From Streptomyces spororaveus (lineage in GTDB: Bacteria; Actinomycetota; Actinomycetes; Streptomycetales; Streptomycetaceae): a stretch of DNA of 64,000 nucleotides. The DNA lies in contig NZ_BNED01000005.1 in the NCBI RefSeq assembly GCF_016755875.1, positions 806,001 to 870,000 of the forward strand, written 5' to 3'. Under the pieces are notes generated by a model. The model was not told the origin of the DNA. It saw only the letters and a list, made by a program, of their open reading frames with translations, and made no database searches. Shown piece by piece: positions 43,510-52,775 of this stretch (position 1 is the stretch's first letter; the number at the start of each line of letters is the position of its first letter). The position numbers were made by a program, and so were the translations under genes.

Positions 43510-43930
43510 TCACCACTCGGTGATGAGCGGCGCGTCCGGTTCGTGTTGCCGCCAGGCCCCGGCGAGGCGGACGAGGCGGGCAGGGGCGGCGATGCCGCGC
43601 ACGGTTGCGATCTTGCCGTCCTCGATGTCGAACGTCACTGCGCCGACGACCTTGCCGCCGGGCACGAAGAGGAGGGCGGGGGCGCCGTTGACGAGCGCGA
43701 AGTGGACCTCGGAGACCCCTCCGGCGAGTCGCTGCTTCGCGGGCGTGGACGTGAAGCCGGCCCGTGCGATGGCGGCGATGCGCCCCGGAGTGTCGTACCG
43801 CAGCAGCCTCTTGGTGAGGCCCGCGCCGTCGGAGATCGCGGTGGCGTCGTCGGTGAGCAGCGCCACCAGCCGTTCGGTGCGGCCCGAGGAGGCGGCGGCG
43901 AGGAAAAGGCCGAGGTGATCAGTCCCCGCC
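43510..43930 (-). pseudogene. C-terminal relic of an ECF41/SigJ-type sigma factor
   Basis: The minus-strand frame ending at 43510 reads TDHLGLFLAAASSGRTERLVALLTDDATAISDGAG, then LLFVPGGKVVGAVTFDIEDGKIATVRGI. This is the SnoaL-like regulatory domain fused to the C-terminus of SigJ/ECF41 sigma factors. The sigma-2 and sigma-4 regions are absent: upstream is the start of the pentapeptide gene on the other strand. A truncated remnant. Confidence 0.7.
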
Positions 43931-43971
43931 GCCAGCCCCGGGGCCGCCCCGCCCCAACGACAAGGAGCACC

Positions 43972-44646
43972 ATGGTCACCCGCACTTTCGGCCTCACCAC
44001 CATCACCCTGCCGGAGCTGGACGAGCCCGGCCTCTACCTGAGCAACGTCGACAGCCTCGACAGCTCCCGCGGCACCGTCCAGGACTTCGCGTACGGGGAC
44101 GCCGATCTCCGATCGCTCGGGCTCGCGGAAACCCAGCTGGTCACCGGCTGCATCGCGTGCGTCCGCGCGAAGCGGGTCGAGTTCGAGGGGGTCAATCTCC
44201 ACGGTGTGGAGATCGGCGACAGCGAGCTCGGTTCGGCACACTGGACCGGCAGCAAGCTGACCCGCGTCCGCTTCCGGGACTGCAAGCTGATGGGCATCTC
44301 CCTGGACGGTTTGGTCCTCGACGACGTGCTGTTCGAAGGTTGCAAGCTCGACTTCGCCACCTTCGAGAAGGTCCGCGTCACCGGCCCCGTGGCCTTCGTC
44401 GGCTGCGTCCTCACAGAGGCCACGTTCACCGACTGTGACCTGTCCGACGTCGTGTTCACCGATTGCACGCTCCGGCTCACCGAATTCGGCACGGGGCGCT
44501 ACCGCAACACCGACCTTCGGGAGAACGACCTGTCGGCCATCCGCGGTGTCGCGAACCTCGCCAAGGTCCGCATCGACCCCGGGCAGCAGTCCGACCTTGC
44601 CGAGGCCTTGGTGCACGAACTCGACATCATCATCGGGGACGACTGA
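43972..44646 (+). CDS. pentapeptide-repeat protein
   Basis: A 224-residue protein from ATG 43972, with AAGGAG at 7 bases. Many A/C-x-(L/F)-x-x steps of the right-handed quadrilateral helix are visible (VEFEGVNLHGVEIGDSELGSAHW, LTRVRFRDCKLMGISLDGLVLDDVLFEGCKLDFATF, LTEATFTDCDLSDVVFTDCTL). The C-terminus is a short charged helical tail. Such proteins can mimic DNA or act as scaffolds; no fluoroquinolone-resistance-specific feature is seen. It shares a probable operon with 44660-45379. Confidence 0.9.
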   Translation: MVTRTFGLTTITLPELDEPGLYLSNVDSLDSSRGTVQDFAYGDADLRSLGLAETQLVTGCIACVRAKRVEFEGVNLHGVEIGDSELGSAHWTGSKLTRVRFRDCKLMGISLDGLVLDDVLFEGCKLDFATFEKVRVTGPVAFVGCVLTEATFTDCDLSDVVFTDCTLRLTEFGTGRYRNTDLRENDLSAIRGVANLAKVRIDPGQQSDLAEALVHELDIIIGDD

Positions 44647-44659
44647 CCGGGAGGACCTC

Positions 44660-45379
44660 GTGCCCCTGCACATCGCCTACGGCGCCCCGTCCGCCCTCCG
44701 CGCCCGCTGCGAGGTCGCCACCGTCCGGACCACCCGCCCCGACGAGGCCGCATACGAGCCCGGCGCGATCATCCCCGCCGGGCAGTGGCGCCCCATGAGG
44801 GAAGCGGACGTCAAGGCGGTCACGGCCCCTCGTCGCCCCCTGGACAGCGCCCTCGTGGAGATCGTCCGGCCCACGTTTCGGGAAGGACTCCCGCTCGAAG
44901 ACCTCACCGGCCCACTGGGCGACCCGGACGCGGTGTACCTCGGTCAAGCCCTCGCCAAGCCCGACATGACCACAACCACCGACAACTACGAGGACGGCCG
45001 ACTGATCGGGCTGCACCTCGACAACTGGGACAAGCTCGCGTACGCCGACAGGCACACCGGACGCCGCAGGCTCTGCCTCAACCTCGGCCCCGGAGTGCGA
45101 TACATCATTCTCGGTGCCATCGACGCCCAAGCGGTCTGCCGAGCCGTCCACCCCGACTACCACGCCGACCGCTACCCGCACACCCAGGACTACCGCGACT
45201 ACGTCGCCAGCGGCCGCCCCATCCGCATCATCCGAATACGCCTCGCCCCGGGCGAAGGCTATGTGGCTCCCACCGAGTACCTGCTGCACGACGGCTCCAC
45301 CGAGGCCCAGGACCGGCCCTCAGCCGCCGCATTCTGGCTCGGACACTGGCCCCGCGGCATCCTGCCCTCCCTCATCTGA
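44660..45379 (+). CDS. hypothetical protein, conserved His/Asp motif
   Basis: A 239-residue protein from GTG 44660, with GGGAGG 5 bases upstream; it starts 14 bases after the pentapeptide gene. A central block GLHLDNWDKLAYADRHTGRRRLCLNLGPGVRYIILGAID resembles a double-stranded beta-helix (cupin-like) strand pattern with HLD and a distant H (HPDYHADRYPHTQDYRDYV). This could be a metal-dependent oxygenase-like site, but I do not recognise the family. No signal or membrane segment. Confidence 0.55.
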   Translation: MPLHIAYGAPSALRARCEVATVRTTRPDEAAYEPGAIIPAGQWRPMREADVKAVTAPRRPLDSALVEIVRPTFREGLPLEDLTGPLGDPDAVYLGQALAKPDMTTTTDNYEDGRLIGLHLDNWDKLAYADRHTGRRRLCLNLGPGVRYIILGAIDAQAVCRAVHPDYHADRYPHTQDYRDYVASGRPIRIIRIRLAPGEGYVAPTEYLLHDGSTEAQDRPSAAAFWLGHWPRGILPSLI

Positions 45380-45656
45380 CCTCTCGCGCCGATGCCTTCC
45401 GTGAGACTCAGACTGATAGCAAGGCCACCCGGTAGGCCCGCGGCACCACGCGAACCGCATAGCTTCGCAGTCGTCAGGACATCCTCGGAAACAGCAGTGC
45501 GGGCCGCCGCTCCCCGGCAGCTGCGGCCCGCACTCCCCCATCGCCGGAGGCGGCAGAGAACGAATGCCCCTGCAAGCTGCGAGCGCTTGCGACAGCAGGT
45601 CGGCCAGGAAATCCGGAGAAGCCCAGGCCAAAGGTGCCGTATGGTGGAGGCATCGA
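45380..45656. other. intergenic region upstream of tRNA-fMet
   Basis: About 277 bases with only short out-of-frame ORFs. It must hold the tRNA promoter. No other feature seen. Confidence 0.4.
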
Positions 45657-45730
45657 CGCGGGGTGGAGCAGCTCGGTAGCTCGCTGGGCTCATAACCCAG
45701 AGGTCGCAGGTTCAAATCCTGTCCCCGCTA
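45657..45730 (+). tRNA. initiator tRNA-Met (anticodon CAU)
   Basis: CGCGGGG (5' acceptor) pairs with CCCCGC near the 3' end, leaving a C1-U72 mismatch as in initiator tRNAs. The anticodon loop CTCATAA sits between three G-C pairs (GGG/CCC), the initiator signature. The T-loop is GGTTCAAATCC. CCA is not encoded. Length 74. A perfect 16-bp terminator follows within 7 bases. Confidence 0.95.
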
Positions 45731-45736
45731 CTGCTC

Positions 45737-45775
45737 AGAAGGGCCCAGATCTCCAATAGAGATCTGGGCCCTTCT
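45737..45775 (+). terminator. 16-bp hairpin terminator after the tRNA
   Basis: Arms 45737-45752 (AGAAGGGCCCAGATCT) and 45760-45775 are exactly complementary. Lies 6 bases after the tRNA end. Confidence 0.85.
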
Positions 45776-45783
45776 GCTGTAGT

Positions 45784-45915
45784 GACGTGCTGGCGTGGAA
45801 CCGCCTGGGTCACACGCTGTTCGCCGGGCACCTGGGCCGTGGCGCCCCGGACCTGCCGGCGCAGCGCCCCAACATGGCCAGACTGGTGTTCCTCGACAAT
45901 CACACCCGCGGGACG
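45784..45915 (+). pseudogene. MmyB-type regulator relic abutting the tRNA
   Basis: From GAC 45784 the frame reads DVLAWNRLGHTLFAGHL, then PAQRPNMARLVFLDNHTRG, the ligand-binding core of MmyB-like helix-turn-helix regulators of Streptomyces. The N-terminal helix-turn-helix is missing because the sequence begins 8 bases after the tRNA terminator, and the C-terminal part after TRG is degenerate. It is a scar left where something joined at the tRNA locus. Confidence 0.6.
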
Positions 45916-46109
45916 ACGTCTGCGGCCGGCAGGGCCGCCGCGAGGAACGAGGCTGACCCCGGCCCTGCCTTCTCCGGCCGCGGGGTAGAACTCGGTCGCT
46001 GATGTCGCGCCTCGTCCCACCCCCGCAGGCTGCCACCAGGGAGGAATCCCTCGTCCACCCGTTTGGCAGCACAGCGAGCCGCGCCCGCTGGCCTGGGGCG
46101 CCCCCCAGG

Positions 46110-46650
46110 ATGCCGACCGTGAGACCCAAGCTCCCGGACCGAGGGCGGCGGCCGGGTACAGGGCCTCCTGCAGCTCCTCGAGGACGGCATCCACCTCATT
46201 GTCGCGGCGCTCCTCGTACTGCTCGCGGGAATCCTGACCGTCGGGGTCGTCCACGACGTCATCAGGTCGATCCAGGGGCCGTACGAGGAGGAGGCGGTCG
46301 TTCTGTCCGCCCTGGACAACAGCCTTATGCTGTTCATCGTGGCCGAGCTGCTCCACACCGTCCGCCTGACCATCAGGAACCAGACCCTCGACGCGGAGCC
46401 GTTCCTCGTCGTCGGCCTGGTTGCCGGCATCCGCAAGGTGCTCATCGTGACGGCCGAGGCGGAGAAGTCCTTCCGGTGGAACGTCGAGGGGGTCGAACTG
46501 CTCGACCTGGCAGGTCTGATCCTCGTGATGGCGACAGCGGGGTACGTGTGGCGTCGCTCGACGCGGCCGGGAGACTACTTCCCGCTCCAGGAGGCGCGGC
46601 GCGCTCCTCCGTCGCCGGAGCCGTCACCCACCCCGGTGGGCGGATCCTGA
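46110..46650 (+). CDS. PsiE-family membrane protein, 5' end unresolved
   Basis: Between 46123 and 46650 one frame encodes 4 hydrophobic helices: GLLQLLEDGIHLIVAALLVLLAGI, SLMLFIVAELLHTVRL, PFLVVGLVAGIRKVLIVTA and LDLAGLILVMATAGYVW. This matches the PsiE (phosphate-starvation-inducible E) fold, with the conserved-looking AELL and GxIRKxLI segments. No ATG or GTG precedes the first helix in this frame; ATG 46110 lies in another frame, so a one-base shift or a non-standard start is needed. The 3' end overlaps the FUSC gene by 27 bases. Confidence 0.6.
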
Positions 46651-48795
46651 TCCGTCACCTTCCGTCGCTGCGGCCGCCCGCACCCGTTGCTCTTCGAGAG
46701 CGGAGCCGACGTCCCGTTCCAGGGGTGTACGGCTCACGGCCGTCGCGAGGGCCTCCAAGGCCCGCTTCTGCATTTCCGCCCCGCGCCGCACCACCGGGCT
46801 CCCGCCCCCGGCGGCGCCCTCCCACGCGTGGAGCGCCTCCTCCACGCGCGCCCAGTCCGGATTCCTGTGCTCGCGCACATCGACCGCCGCCTGCGCAGTG
46901 TCCGCCTCCAGAGCCTCGGCGAGCCGCTCCGCCTCGGGGACGGGACGGCTGTCGGCCCGCGGGAGGTGGCTCTCCATGAGCATCGCCGCCCGGTCGAAGC
47001 CCTTGATCGCCTCCTGCGCCTCCTCCGCCTCGCGTGACGTCAGGCCCCTGGGGCGGACCGGTTCCTGCCTTGCCCGGTCGTACGCCTCCTGCCAGGCGGC
47101 GCGTGCCTCCCTGTTCGCCAGCAGTGCCCTGCGCAGGTCGGCGTGATGTTCCCGGGTCGGTTCGGCGTAGCTGCGGAGCACCGCGGCCGCGTAGCGGCCC
47201 TCGGCGGCGAGCCAGTCCGCAAGCCGGCCCGGCAGTCGGGGTGTCTCCCATGCGGGGAACACCACGTACGCCAGCATCGCGAGGGCCCCGCCGAGCAGGG
47301 TGAGCACCACCCGCTCCGGGACCGTCTGCTCCCACGCCTGGCCGCCCATGCCGAGCAGGAAGACGACGTATGCGGCAGTGAAGCACTGGGAGTAGGCGTA
47401 GCCGGTACGGTTCAGCATGAACGACAGGCCCGCCGAGACCACCGCCAGCAGGCCGAACACCTGGGCGTCCGGGCCCAGGGCCCGCCCCATCCCGGTGGCG
47501 AGGGCGACCCCCGCCAGGGTCCCGGCGAGACGGGCCACCGCCCGCGCGTACGTCTGGTGGAAGTCCGGCCGCATCACCATCACCGAAGTGATGGGCACCC
47601 AATAGCCGTGGCCCACCGGAAGCCGGGCGGCGATCAGGTAGCCGAGCGTGGCCACCGCCGCCAGGCGGACGGCGTGCCGGAACACGGGCGAGTCCCGGCG
47701 GAGCTCACGTCGGACCGCCCGGACCACGACCGGGACCAGCCGGAACATGGTCGGGCGCACCAGGACCTGGGCGTCCTCGGGGACGGGCGGCGCGGGCGTC
47801 CTCCCGGGCGTGCCGCACCGGGCGATCTCCAAGGCCTCGCCGAGCAGTTCCACGAGCCGCTCGGCGGCCTGCCGCGCGGGGCCCTCCAGCACCTCGTGCT
47901 CCTCGTCGACGCACAGGGCGTCCGTGCTTCCGGGCGACACCTCGGTGGGAGTGCCGCGGCGGATCGAACGGGCGGCCGCATCCAGGACCTCGGCGGCGGC
48001 GTCGAGCAACTCCCTTGCCCGGTCCCGCCCGGGCCCCTCCGGCGGGGCGCCGACGCCCGGGTCGGCGAGTGCGGCGACGACGGGCCGAATGCGCTCGGCG
48101 AGTCCCCTGGGGCCGTGCAGGACGGAGGGACGGGTGCGGGCCTGCGACGGCGTCACGGCGGCCGCGTCCCGGGCCGTCATCAACGGTTCCGGGTCGAACG
48201 GGGCGGTCGGGTCGTGCCGCAGCCGGCGGGCGTAGTCCGCCACGGCGGCCAGGGCGTCGGCGAGCGCGTCACGATGCGCCCCCCAACGGCGGATCGGGAA
48301 CAGCAGGATCAGCAGGGCCTGCGCCACGCCCCCGAGCGCGATGATCCCGGCGTGCTCCAGGGCCCGCCCGATGCTCGTGGGCAGGGTGACGGTCACCAGC
48401 ATGCTGCCGACCGTCGTCGCCGCGACGATCCCGGCGGTCGATCCGACGGCCTACGCCATCCCTGCGGCAAAGGCCCATACGGCCAGCAGTGGGAGGAACG
48501 TCGCGAGTCGCCCCGCGGCCAGATACCCGAGGAAGGTGCCGAGTGCCAGACCTACGCCCGCGCCGAGCGCGATGACTTTGCGGGGACGCCAGGTGCGCTG
48601 GAACGTGGCTGCGCCCGCGGAGTAGGCGCCGAGGGCGGCGGACGCGGCTTACGCCGGGGAGGCCAGCCACAGCGCCGGCCCGATGACGAGCGCCACCCCC
48701 ACAGCTGTGCGCAGCGCGAGCAGGGGCTCAAGTCGCGCCTCCTCGATCGTGAGCCCGGATCGCACGACTTCCCGGAGGGCCCGCAGCCACGTCAC
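46624..48795 (-). pseudogene. FUSC-family membrane protein gene with two in-frame stops
   Basis: From GTG 48795 the minus frame encodes TWLRALREVVRSGLTIEEARLEPLLALRTAV, then LWLASPA and a TAA stop (48649-48651). It continues in the same frame through AASAALGAYSAGA ... FAAGMA to a TAG (48451-48453), then AVGSTAGIVAATTVGSMLVTV. After that 592 codons stay open from ATG 48402. The whole reads as one FUSC (fusaric-acid/aromatic-acid efflux-like) protein with N-terminal helices, a large cytoplasmic region and a second helix set. The two nonsense codons lie inside the first helix set. A shorter product from 48402 could still be made. Confidence 0.75.
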
Positions 48796-48953
48796 GGGCA
48801 GGAGCCTAGCCCGGCCCCGCTACCGGGTCGTGCCGGCCACGCCGCCGAGAACGTTGAGCATGAGGCGGGGGTCCTCGTGGCCCTCGGGGGCCGCCGATCG
48901 ACCGGCGATGTCGTCGGGCCCTGACGATCACCAACCAGCGACGCATCTCCGAC

Positions 48954-50087
48954 TCAGGTCATCAGCTGGTCACCGTGGGCGCCTTGGAGCATGTGGCGAC
49001 GTTGCTCTTCGCGCGTGGAGTAGGTGGCTGCGCGGATCGCCTCGTCGCTCTCCAAGCCCGATCCCAGCGCGCCGGCCACCGTGGCGACCGAAGCGACGAA
49101 CCAGGACAACGTCAAGTACTCCGTGGCGTGCAGCGGGGTTCCTGTCGTGGAAGCGAACACCCGGTCGTTGAGGATGAACAGCGCCCACACCAAGTTGATG
49201 ACCATCAATCCCACGTAGCAGACGAGCGCCCCGATACCGACGGTGAGGACCGTCGAGGTGTTGTAGAGCCGAGCCCTCTGCCTCGCCTCCGGCGATCCCT
49301 CCGTCGATCGGTGCCACAGCTCCCCGTCCACGATCAGCCAGCCGATCATGAGCCCGACGGACCCGACCATGGCGATCACGAGGCGTGGCGCGCTCAGGGC
49401 ACCGGAGAGGCTCCAGGTGGTGGAGTCCAGGGTGGCGATGGCTCCCGTGGCGAGTGCGGCCGCCAGGGCTTTCGACAGGCCCGACACCAAGCGCCAAGGC
49501 CGGTTCGCGCGGACCATACCGACGAGCACCCGCAGGTAGCCGCGCGGCCCGCTGACGATGTACCGGAGATCGGCAGCCTCCTCGTCACCGACCTGGCCCC
49601 GGTGGACAGGCGTGAGACGACCGGCGAAAGGGCCCGAAAGCGGCTGACTCCGCGGAAGCCCCTCCGCCCCAGTGGCCTGCGGACCGGCCAAGCCGAGCAC
49701 GGCTTCTTCCACTGCCCGCCGGGCTCTCGTCTGCAGCCGCAAGCCCCCCAGGGAAGGAAGGGACAGCAGCGCCAAGCCGTGTTCGTGACTCAGATCCACA
49801 AGAATCTTGCGCCCGTGTGAGTGCAGCGGAAGGTCGGTGAGGGCCACCACGATGTCCCAGTTCTCCGCACTTGCGCGCTCCATGATCCGGCGCATCAAGG
49901 TGTGCGGGTCCTCGGTCCCCGAGGTGAAGGGCTCACTGACCACCTTGACGTCGAACCGACGTCCCTGGCCCGCCTTTTCAGCGAGCCGGTCAGGAAGCAT
50001 CCGGGCGATGCGCCGCGCAACGTCCGTGGGCGCGTCCGGATCGGCCAGGAGAGCTACGACCGTGACGCCCTGCGACGACTCCCGCAC
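48954..50087 (-). CDS. integral membrane protein with soluble N-terminal region
   Basis: A protein of about 378 residues from GTG 50087 (uncertain; the open frame extends 84 bases further). Residues 1-160 are soluble with a Rossmann-like pattern (VTVVALLADPDAPTDVARRIARML ... NWDIVVALTDLPLHSHGRKILVDLSHEHGLALLSLPSLG). It continues with 5-6 membrane helices (about 200-360). I do not recognise the family by name; Streptomyces proteins of this shape are annotated only as membrane proteins. Alone on the minus strand, 47 bases or more from the redox operon's end. Confidence 0.65.
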   Translation of the reverse strand: MRESSQGVTVVALLADPDAPTDVARRIARMLPDRLAEKAGQGRRFDVKVVSEPFTSGTEDPHTLMRRIMERASAENWDIVVALTDLPLHSHGRKILVDLSHEHGLALLSLPSLGGLRLQTRARRAVEEAVLGLAGPQATGAEGLPRSQPLSGPFAGRLTPVHRGQVGDEEAADLRYIVSGPRGYLRVLVGMVRANRPWRLVSGLSKALAAALATGAIATLDSTTWSLSGALSAPRLVIAMVGSVGLMIGWLIVDGELWHRSTEGSPEARQRARLYNTSTVLTVGIGALVCYVGLMVINLVWALFILNDRVFASTTGTPLHATEYLTLSWFVASVATVAGALGSGLESDEAIRAATYSTREEQRRHMLQGAHGDQLMT

Positions 50088-50218
50088 GACCGGACCATCC
50101 TCCTCGGCTGCCCTCCGCGATTGCAAGGGTTCACAGGATGCCCCGGGGTGGAGGCGAAGCCGTGGTGACACGCTGTCCTTACGGGTGGGGCCATGTGTCG
50201 GGTCCGTCAGGGGCCGGG

Positions 50219-51982
50219 TCAGCGCGAGGACACGGGCCCGCCCGCTTCCGGCCGGCGTCCCTCGGGGCCGACGGTGACCAGGTTTCCCTTCCGTTCCCGG
50301 TGCTCGTGCACGAGGCGGATCGCCATGGCGCCTTCACCGGTCGCCGAGGCCACCCGTTTCACCGATCCGCTCCTGACGTCGCCGGCGGCGAAGACCCCGG
50401 GCAGGGTGGTCTCCAGCAGCATCGGATCGCGGCCCAGCGAGGCCCACCGGTTCGTATCGGCCACCGCCCCGGCGTCGGCGCCGGTGAGGACGAAGCCCCT
50501 CTCGTCCAGAGCCAGCACGCCCTTGAGCCATTCCGTGCGGGGCCGGGCGCCGATGAACACGAACAGCGCCGCGGCCTGCAGCTCACGGCGCTCATGGCTT
50601 GCGTTGTCCTCCACCGTCAGCGACTCCAGCTTCTCCTTGCCGGCGACGCCCCGTACTTCGGTGTGGAGCAGCACCTCGATCTTGGGGTGCTGCTCCACCT
50701 GGTCCACCAGGTAGCGCGACATGTCCGCGTTGAGGTCGCTGCCCCGGACGAGGAGGTGGACCTCGGACGCGTGCTGGGCGAGGAACAGCGCCGCTTGTCC
50801 GGCGGAGTTCCCGCCGCCGACCACGGCGACCGGGTCGGCGCGGCAGAGGCCGGCCTCGTGGACCGTCGCCGCGTAGTAGACGCTGATGCCTTCCAGGCGG
50901 TCGATGCCGGGCACTTCGAGCCTGCGGTACCGCACGCCCGAGGCGAGCACCACGGCGCCGGCCCGGGCCCGGGAGCCGTCTGTGAACGTGACGATGTACT
51001 CATCGTCCTGCGGGGCGAGCGCGCTGACCTCCGCCGGCACCATCAGGCGGGCGCCGAACTTGTGCGCCTGGAGCACCGCACGCTCGATGAGTTCGCCCCC
51101 GGAGATGCCGGACGGGAAGCCGAGGTAGTTCTCGATGCGGGACGAGGTCGCGGCCTGGCCTCCCGTGGCCACGGCGTCGACGGTGACCGTGGTGAGGCCG
51201 TCGGAGGCGCCGTACACGGCGGCGGCGAGTCCTGCGGGGCCCGCACCGACCACCATGACCTCGCACCGTTCGTTCTCGGCCGAGGGGGCGGGGGCGGGGG
51301 CGGGCAGCCCGATGAGCCGGGCGAGTTCGGCGTTGCTCGGATTGCGCAGGAGCCGCTCGCCCTGCCAGAGGACCACCGGTGTCTCGTCGGGACGGATGGC
51401 GAACCGGCGCAGCAGTGCCTCGGCCTCCTTGTCCCTCTCCAGATCCACCCAGCGGTGGGGCAGCCGGTTGCGGGCGGCGAACTCGCGCAGCCGCAGCGTG
51501 TCCCGTGAGTAGCACGACCCCAGGATCCGGAAGCCGGCGCCGAGGCCGATGAGCAGGTACCTGCGGCCCAGGTAGGCGCGGAGGATCAGGTCGCCGAGGA
51601 CGGGGTCGCTGCCGACCAGGGCGCGTTGCCGCTCCACCGGTACGGCAAGGATCTCGCCGGCCTCGCGCACCACGGCGGTGTTGAACGCCGCCTGGCCCTC
51701 CAGCAGTCCGAGTTCGCCCAGGAACCTGCCGGGTCCGTGGACCGCGACCGTGCGCTCGTCGGGGCCGCCCTGGTCGCTGAGGATTTCGACGGTCCCGCAG
51801 AGGATCACGAGGAACTCCCGGAACGGCTCGCCCTCGCGGTACAGCACCTCGCCCTCGGCCGTCCTGCGGCGCTCACCGTGCGCGCTCAGGTCCTCGAGCT
51901 GCTCCGGGGTGAGGCGCGGGAACGCCCCGTACCGGTCCGGTGTCTCGCTGACCGCACCCTTCTCGTGCTCGGCCGTGCTCAT
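50219..51982 (-). CDS. cNMP-binding/glutaredoxin-like/FAD thioredoxin-reductase-like fusion
   Basis: A 587-residue protein from ATG 51982, overlapping the UBP zinc-finger stop (ATGA). Three parts: a cyclic-nucleotide-binding-like barrel (about 20-125, EGEVLYREGEPFREFLVILCGTVEIL ... GPGRFLGELGLLEGQ); a glutaredoxin-like module (about 140-220) with Cys157 in GSCYSRDTLRLREFA; and a FAD/NADPH domain (about 240-555) with VMVVGAGPAGLAAAVYGA and VAVVGGGNSAGQAALFLA. At the position of the thioredoxin-reductase CxxC it reads YYAATVHEAGLC, so the dithiol is lost. It probably moves electrons by another route. Confidence 0.87.
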   Translation of the reverse strand: MSTAEHEKGAVSETPDRYGAFPRLTPEQLEDLSAHGERRRTAEGEVLYREGEPFREFLVILCGTVEILSDQGGPDERTVAVHGPGRFLGELGLLEGQAAFNTAVVREAGEILAVPVERQRALVGSDPVLGDLILRAYLGRRYLLIGLGAGFRILGSCYSRDTLRLREFAARNRLPHRWVDLERDKEAEALLRRFAIRPDETPVVLWQGERLLRNPSNAELARLIGLPAPAPAPSAENERCEVMVVGAGPAGLAAAVYGASDGLTTVTVDAVATGGQAATSSRIENYLGFPSGISGGELIERAVLQAHKFGARLMVPAEVSALAPQDDEYIVTFTDGSRARAGAVVLASGVRYRRLEVPGIDRLEGISVYYAATVHEAGLCRADPVAVVGGGNSAGQAALFLAQHASEVHLLVRGSDLNADMSRYLVDQVEQHPKIEVLLHTEVRGVAGKEKLESLTVEDNASHERRELQAAALFVFIGARPRTEWLKGVLALDERGFVLTGADAGAVADTNRWASLGRDPMLLETTLPGVFAAGDVRSGSVKRVASATGEGAMAIRLVHEHRERKGNLVTVGPEGRRPEAGGPVSSR

Positions 51983-52245
51983 CAGACCAGGGCCTCGTGA
52001 ACGAAACACCAGCGCCAGTCCTCTCCCGGCTCGAAGGACTGCACGACGGGGTGACCGACGCTCCCTGCATGCCGTCTGGCGTGCTTGAGGGGGGAGGAGT
52101 CGCAGCAGCCGACGTGCCCACAGGTGAGACAGAGGCGCAGGTGCAGCCACGGGGAATGCTCCTTGAGGCACTCCTCGCAGCCCTCCGGGGTACGCGGCGT
52201 CACTGGGCGCACCATCGCCAGGTGCGGGTCGACAATCGTGGCCAT
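51982..52245 (-). CDS. UBP-type zinc-finger protein
   Basis: An 87-residue single-domain protein from ATG 52245. The pattern CEECLKEHSPWLHLRLCLTCGHVGCCDSSPLKHARRHAGSVGHPVV carries the Cys/His ligands of the ZnF-UBP fold. Bacterial UBP fingers occur next to, or fused with, thioredoxin-type and FAD reductases. It sits between thioredoxin and the FAD reductase and overlaps the latter by 4 bases, so it is probably its partner or targeting subunit (inference). Confidence 0.88.
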   Translation of the reverse strand: MATIVDPHLAMVRPVTPRTPEGCEECLKEHSPWLHLRLCLTCGHVGCCDSSPLKHARRHAGSVGHPVVQSFEPGEDWRWCFVHEALV

Positions 52246-52316
52246 GAGAGTTTTCCTTCCGTGAATGGGCCTGATCGGCCGCGGCCGGCGATGGGCTTCC
52301 TCACTCACCGTCGTGT

Positions 52317-52775
52317 TCACCCTCCAGCAGACGTCTGCCGGCCCGCCATCGCCTGCTGGACCCACGAGCGCAGGACGTGCGCGGGTGCCGCGCCGGCCTG
52401 CCGGGCGACCGTCTCGCCCTGGTCCATGACGAGCAGGGTCGGCACCGCCTGCACCTCGAACCGCCGACCGAGCCGTGGGTTCTGGTCGATGTCGACCTTG
52501 ACGAGCTTGATCTGTCCGGCGAGGTCCCGGGCGACCTGTTCGAGGGCTGGGCTGACCATGCGGCAGGGGCCGCACCAGGTGGCCCAGAGGTCGACGACGA
52601 CGGGCACCGTGGCGTTGTCGGCGACCTCGGCGAAGTCGCCGTCGCTCGCGTCGACGACCCAGGGCAGGGGCTGCTTGCAGTGGCCGCATCGGGGCCGTCC
52701 CTCGGCGGCCACGGGAATCCGGTTGCCGCGCCCGCAGTTCGGGCAGGTCACCGTCGTCGTCCGGGTGGCGTTCAC
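52317..52775 (-). CDS. thioredoxin with N-terminal zinc ribbon (Trx2/TrxC-like)
   Basis: A 152-residue protein. Residues 10-35 contain [23 protein letters not shown], a zinc ribbon of the Trx2 type. The thioredoxin fold follows with active site WCGPC (about residue 66-70) and the cis-Pro segment VPTLLV. It starts 4 bases inside the ClpB stop. As part of this operon it supplies reducing power or thiol repair during stress. Confidence 0.92.
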   Translation of the reverse strand: MNATRTTTVTCPNCGRGNRIPVAAEGRPRCGHCKQPLPWVVDASDGDFAEVADNATVPVVVDLWATWCGPCRMVSPALEQVARDLAGQIKLVKVDIDQNPRLGRRFEVQAVPTLLVMDQGETVARQAGAAPAHVLRSWVQQAMAGRQTSAGG

